NCBI RefSeq assembly: GCF_000003855.2
Contig: NW_003101664.1
Span: forward strand, 620,878-684,877
Source: Blastomyces gilchristii SLH14081
Lineage: Eukaryota > Ascomycota > Eurotiomycetes > Onygenales > Ajellomycetaceae
Direction: 5' to 3'
DNA: 64,000 nucleotides
In this document: positions 60,415 through 64,000 of the stretch, in pieces
How positions within the stretch are numbered: the first letter of the stretch is position 1
Layout of the letters: each line of letters begins with the position of its first letter
Program-made: the position numbers and the translations under genes
Notes under the pieces: model-generated
Told to the model about the DNA's origin: nothing
Database searches by the model: none
What the model saw: the letters and a program-made list of their open reading frames with translations, nothing else

Positions 60415-61240
60415 TGAAGATAGAGAGATTAAGATCAGAGATTCTTCAAGATACAAGAGAAACATATTATCTGAATTTCACAGCTTTACTCATACTCTTG
60501 AATGAAAATTCCACCTTAACTCAAGCCAGTATAATACTTATAAGATATGAGTAATATACACTGTCAACCTCCTTGAAGACATCTCTATGACTACTTGAGC
60601 TATTAAGAAGAGAGAGCTTGAGCATACTAATGCTGTAATAACTTGAGAAGAATTCAAGAACTTTCTACTGAATTAAATTGAAGATCACTGTAACTACAGC
60701 TTCACAGCAGCACAGCAGTTCAACTCATTATATTAATAAAATAATAAGAATTCTTTCAATTTCAATGCAAGATTTGAAGAATATTGAGAGGAATTGACTG
60801 ATAATTTGAATCAATTAAAGATACAGCTTTATCTTGCAAAGCTGACTCACAAGATACAGATAACAATATCACAGTATTAGAGTTTATTAACTAATCACAC
60901 TGAGCTTGTCAACCTGGCTTTCTGAATCTATTTGAATAATCAATTTTTCAAGAAAAAGGTTAACAAGATCTCTTCTAAGTAATTAATGACAGAATCTAAA
61001 CAGTGCTGTGACAGCTTCAGTACAGAGAAAGTAAAGAAGAATTTCAAGTATTCTGATTCTTCACTCACTGTGAAGAAATATTAAAAAAGATTTGACAAAG
61101 ATCTCTATTTTAACTGCAGAGCTGATGATCACTATATCAGTGATTATAAGAAGTTAAAGAAGAGAAGAAACTAAGAAGATATCTTCTTAAAGTTGACTTC
61201 TCTTCTGATAAATGTATCTGTGAAAGATAAAGAAGAGAAA
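60415..61240 (+). pseudogene. Gag remnant of element B with decayed zinc knuckle
   Basis: Gag-like segments (FNARFEEYREELTDNL, LAKLTHKIQ) precede a zinc knuckle at about 61104-61147 that reads YFNCRADDHYISDYKK. The first and last Cys of the CCHC pattern are now Tyr, consistent with G-to-A changes. Stops interrupt the frame. Confidence 0.7.
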
Positions 61241-61979
61241 GAAATGAAGAATTGATAATTCTCATGTCTCTGAGTTCATGTTATGATCACAATGTATACT
61301 CTGAATGAAAAGATATCAGTGAGATATCTACTTGACTTCAGAGTGAATGTCAACTTCATATTTTATTTCTTTTCTTTAATAAAGAGTTAAAAGAAGATAG
61401 ATCTGTCAGATCATGTAAAATTTACTGATGAAATAAAATGTTATTATTTTAACATAATTTAAGTGAAGTGTGTGATTACAGACTTAGAAGAAATCTTCAA
61501 GAAGAGCAGTCTGCTTCTTCACACAGTTAATATTATAGATAAGAACATTATTCTAGATCTTCTGTAATTGAGAGAAAATAATTCTCTCATTGACTGAGTC
61601 ATTCAGATATGACAGTACTGTCTCACTGATAAAGAGACAGTAATAGAGAAATCTGAAGAGTTTCATTGAAAGAATCTTGAGAAAAAGATAGAGTTGATAT
61701 ACTATGTAGCAGATAACTGAGACTTGAAGACAGATGAAAAAGTCATCACTCTCACTACAAGATTAGCAGCAGTATTTATCATTGAAGATAGATATACACA
61801 ATATCTCTTTACAGATTATAAGAATGTCTTTTCAGAAAGAGAAGCAGCAAAGTTTTCTGATATCAAGATATAATATAAGATTTATCTTAAAGACAGTGTA
61901 ACAGTGCTGTACAGGTCTCTTTATAACTTATCTGTAAAGAAATTGAATGTTCTGTGCAAATATCTTGAAGAAGTGCTAT

Positions 61980-62530
61980 CAAAGAACTGAATACACTTAT
62001 CAAAGAGTCTGACAGAGATGTCTATACTCTTTGTACTCAAGAAAGACAGTAGACTATATCTATGTGTAGACTACAGAGGTCTTAATAAGATGACAGTTAA
62101 GAATTACTATTCATTATCATTAATTGATGAGATGATTAATCAATTATCTGAAGCAAAGGTATTTACAAAGATTGATATACAGAATATCTATTATAGAATC
62201 AGAGTTAATGAAGATAATGTTTAAAAAACAGCTTTTCATATCAAGTACAGTAATTTTGAATATCTTGTTTTATCTTTTAATCTTTGTAACACTTCAGCCA
62301 TCTTTCAGATCTATATAAATGAGACACTGTGAGGCCTTGTCAACATCTTCTGTATAGTATATCTGAATAACATTCTAATCTTCTCAAAAACAGAGGAAGA
62401 ACATGATACTCATGTTCAAGAAGTGTTGAGTTGCTTGAGACAGTATTAACTCTATACAAACACTGAAAAATGCTTATTCTACATGCAGAAGATTGATTTC
62501 TTAGATTATATTGTTGAGATGAACAGCATT
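61980..62530 (+). pseudogene. Reverse transcriptase remnant of element B
   Basis: The stretch from 62018 shows LFVLKKDSRLYLCVDYRGLN, AKVFTKIDIQNIYYRI and, after a stop, KTAFHIKYSNFEYLV. The catalytic box reads VYLNN (near 62350) where active enzymes have YLDD or YVDD. Stops TAA/TGA stand at positions expected to be Trp or Arg. Clearly Ty3/gypsy RT, inactive. Confidence 0.8.
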
Positions 62531-62689
62531 TCAATGAACAGAAGCTGAGTCTTTATCATTGAGAACTGGTTAATACTGCAGACATATCATGAGATGCAGA
62601 TGTTTCTAGAATTTGTGAATTTCTACAGATAATTCATCTATACATATTCATGAATTACTACTCCTCTTACAGATCTGTTAAAGAGAAGT

Positions 62690-63290
62690 GTGAAAGACAG
62701 AAAAATGAGACTATTTATTCTCACTCAAGACACTGTGCAGATGTTTATAGAATTGAAACAAGCTTTTACAGATATTATAATGCTAAATCACTTTAACTTC
62801 AACTTACTCAGTCAGTGTGAGACTGATATATTCAGAAATGAAATCTGTGAAATCTTTTCACAGTTAACACTGAAGATCTTTCAATATTGAAAGAATCAGA
62901 GAATAATCACTTCTGAAGATATAGACAATGAAATATCTGTGAAAGAAGGCTTTTTCACAGAGTCTATAAGATACTATGAATGAAGATCAGTGATCTTCTT
63001 CTTCAAGAAGTTATCACTCACACAGAGAAGATATGATACTCATGATTAAGAGATATTAGTAATTATCAAATTCTTTAAGATCTGATGACATTATCTTCAG
63101 AGTAGTAAGTACTCAGTGCAAGTTCTTACTGATCATGCAAATCTGTGTTACTTCTTGATAACAAAGAGCTTAACAGAATGTCAAGTCAGATGAGCAGAGC
63201 TGCTTTCAGAGTATGATTTCTATATTCAATATCATTCAGATTGACTTAACTCTGCTGACATGTTATCTAGACAGCTTAATTATAATATTA
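62690..63290 (+). pseudogene. RNase H remnant of element B
   Basis: VIFFFKKLSLTQRRYDTHD, VQVLTDHANLCYFL and the closing LNSADMLSRQL follow the RNase H order of gypsy pol. The Asp-rich start (about 62800-62850) is changed and stops are frequent. Confidence 0.7.
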
Positions 63291-63714
63291 TTGATGCAGA
63301 GAAGAATTCTATAAAAGAATCTCTGTCATCACTGCAGAAGAAGCTGGCTGCAGAGGGTTGAAATTCTCTGAAGCTCAGAAACAGCGCTGATAAGACAGCT
63401 GCATGACTCAGTATAGAAGATGAAAGAAAATCCAGATCTCTGCAGAGAACTGATACTGAAGATCATGAGCTTCTTATATTATATCTTGTAATTATTGAAT
63501 TGATAAAGAATAAAACAGTCTACAATCTTTCAATCTAACTACTTTTGAAATTCATTGATAAGTTATAGAAGAGAAATGCCTCTACTGCAGCTTAAATTCA
63601 GAAGTTGAAGAAGAAAGAATTCAGTTTAAACTTGAAAGAGATAGACTCTGAGCAGAGCAGTGCTGCTAAGAAATCAAGTCACTGATAACTAGAAGAATAT
63701 GAACTTCTACTACT

Positions 63715-64000
63715 GAATGATTCAGTCTTCATCTCTCATAGCAGAACAGTGTGTCAGAAGTTATTAAGAATTCATCATAATAATTCCCATGTGAGACACT
63801 TCAGGTTAGAGAAGACTGAGAAGCTTCTAAAACATAAATACATTTAAGACAAGCTTCAGACAGATATCAAAGAGTATATTAAGACTTACAATATCTATTA
63901 AAAAATAAAGATCTCACAGTATAAGTAATACAGTGAGTTGATATCACTGCCTGTTTCAAAGAGCTTATGACAGAATCTATCAATGAATTTCATAGTTAAC
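63715..64000 (+). pseudogene. Integrase zinc-binding region of element B (partial)
   Basis: RIHHNNSHVRHFRLEKTEKL followed by KEYIKTYNIY corresponds to the HHCC zinc domain; the Cys pair is changed (Tyr). The core domain begins just before the window end (NLSMNFI, normally DxxMDFI) and continues outside. Confidence 0.7.

Larger units (their letters stand above)
58306..64000 (+). mobile_element. Degenerate Ty3/gypsy retrotransposon B (plus strand, runs off the window)
   Basis: LTR (58306-58596), gag (about 59.1-61.2 kb), protease (about 61.3 kb), reverse transcriptase (about 61.98-62.52 kb), RNase H (about 62.7-63.3 kb) and the start of integrase (from about 63.7 kb) are in standard gypsy order. 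All are interrupted by stops. A 108-bp GC-rich insertion lies in the gag leader (59637-59744). The element faces away from element A. Its RT differs clearly in sequence from that of A, so the two are different lineages. Confidence 0.8.

Noticed and set aside
46884..64000. CRISPR-like array or centromere
   Set aside because: No regularly spaced repeats are present. AT-rich gypsy debris could be pericentromeric, but nothing in the sequence shows it.
1..64000. tRNA or rRNA genes
   Set aside because: No convincing B-box or cloverleaf sequence was seen on either strand by eye; a dedicated search could still find one.

Overview
The window is fungal: short introns with GT..AG borders, pyrimidine-rich leaders, and families typical of filamentous Ascomycota (But2-domain secreted protein, PTH11/SAT4-type rhodopsin-fold membrane protein, DUF1330-like protein). 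An intracellular GH13 alpha-amylase of the AMY1 type and a sharp switch to an AT-rich block of Ty3/gypsy debris suggest a dimorphic member of the Onygenales (Blastomyces, Histoplasma or Emmonsia relatives). This placement is an inference from gene content and base composition, not a database match.

Region 1 (about 0-24.9 kb) is ordinary gene-rich chromosome: a single-pass membrane protein of unknown role, a secreted But2-domain protein, the mitochondrial phosphate carrier (MIR1), the AMY1-type amylase, an LSO2/CCDC124-type ribosome-associated protein, a large F-box protein, the GPI-transamidase catalytic subunit GPI8, the replication factor CDC45 and a DUF1330-like protein. The genes do not form one pathway; they are housekeeping functions in transport, cell-wall glucan, protein turnover, GPI anchoring and DNA replication. 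Exon structures were rebuilt by hand from splice signals and reading-frame continuity.

Region 2 (about 25-46.9 kb) is mixed. Intact genes are a GNAT acetyltransferase, a PTH11-like membrane protein, a VWA-domain protein, a Ser/Pro-rich disordered protein and APC4 of the anaphase-promoting complex. Between them lie three decaying genes: a BTB/POZ gene with an in-frame TAG and a one-base frameshift, a small conserved gene with TAG where a Trp is expected, and the C-terminal stub of an SRPK-like kinase. Gene-poor intervals carry a recurrent TACGGAGTA/TACTCCGTA motif that may mark old miniature transposons.

Region 3 (about 46.9-64 kb) is an AT-rich, almost CpG-free repeat block with no intact gene. 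It contains terminal inverted repeats bounding about 3 kb (46.88-49.87 kb), a pair of inverted LTR-like copies (47.07-47.34 and 58.31-58.60 kb), a plus-strand relic ORF with Cys clusters (50.3-53.2 kb), a minus-strand Ty3/gypsy element (about 53.2-58.3 kb) and a second, plus-strand Ty3/gypsy element running off the right end. All coding parts are broken by stops and have lost catalytic residues. Inside it sits one 108-bp GC-rich insertion (59637-59744) with inverted ends and a 4-bp flanking duplication that escaped the base erosion. The erosion itself looks unusual: CpG, CpC and GpG are scarce while CpA and TpG stay common.
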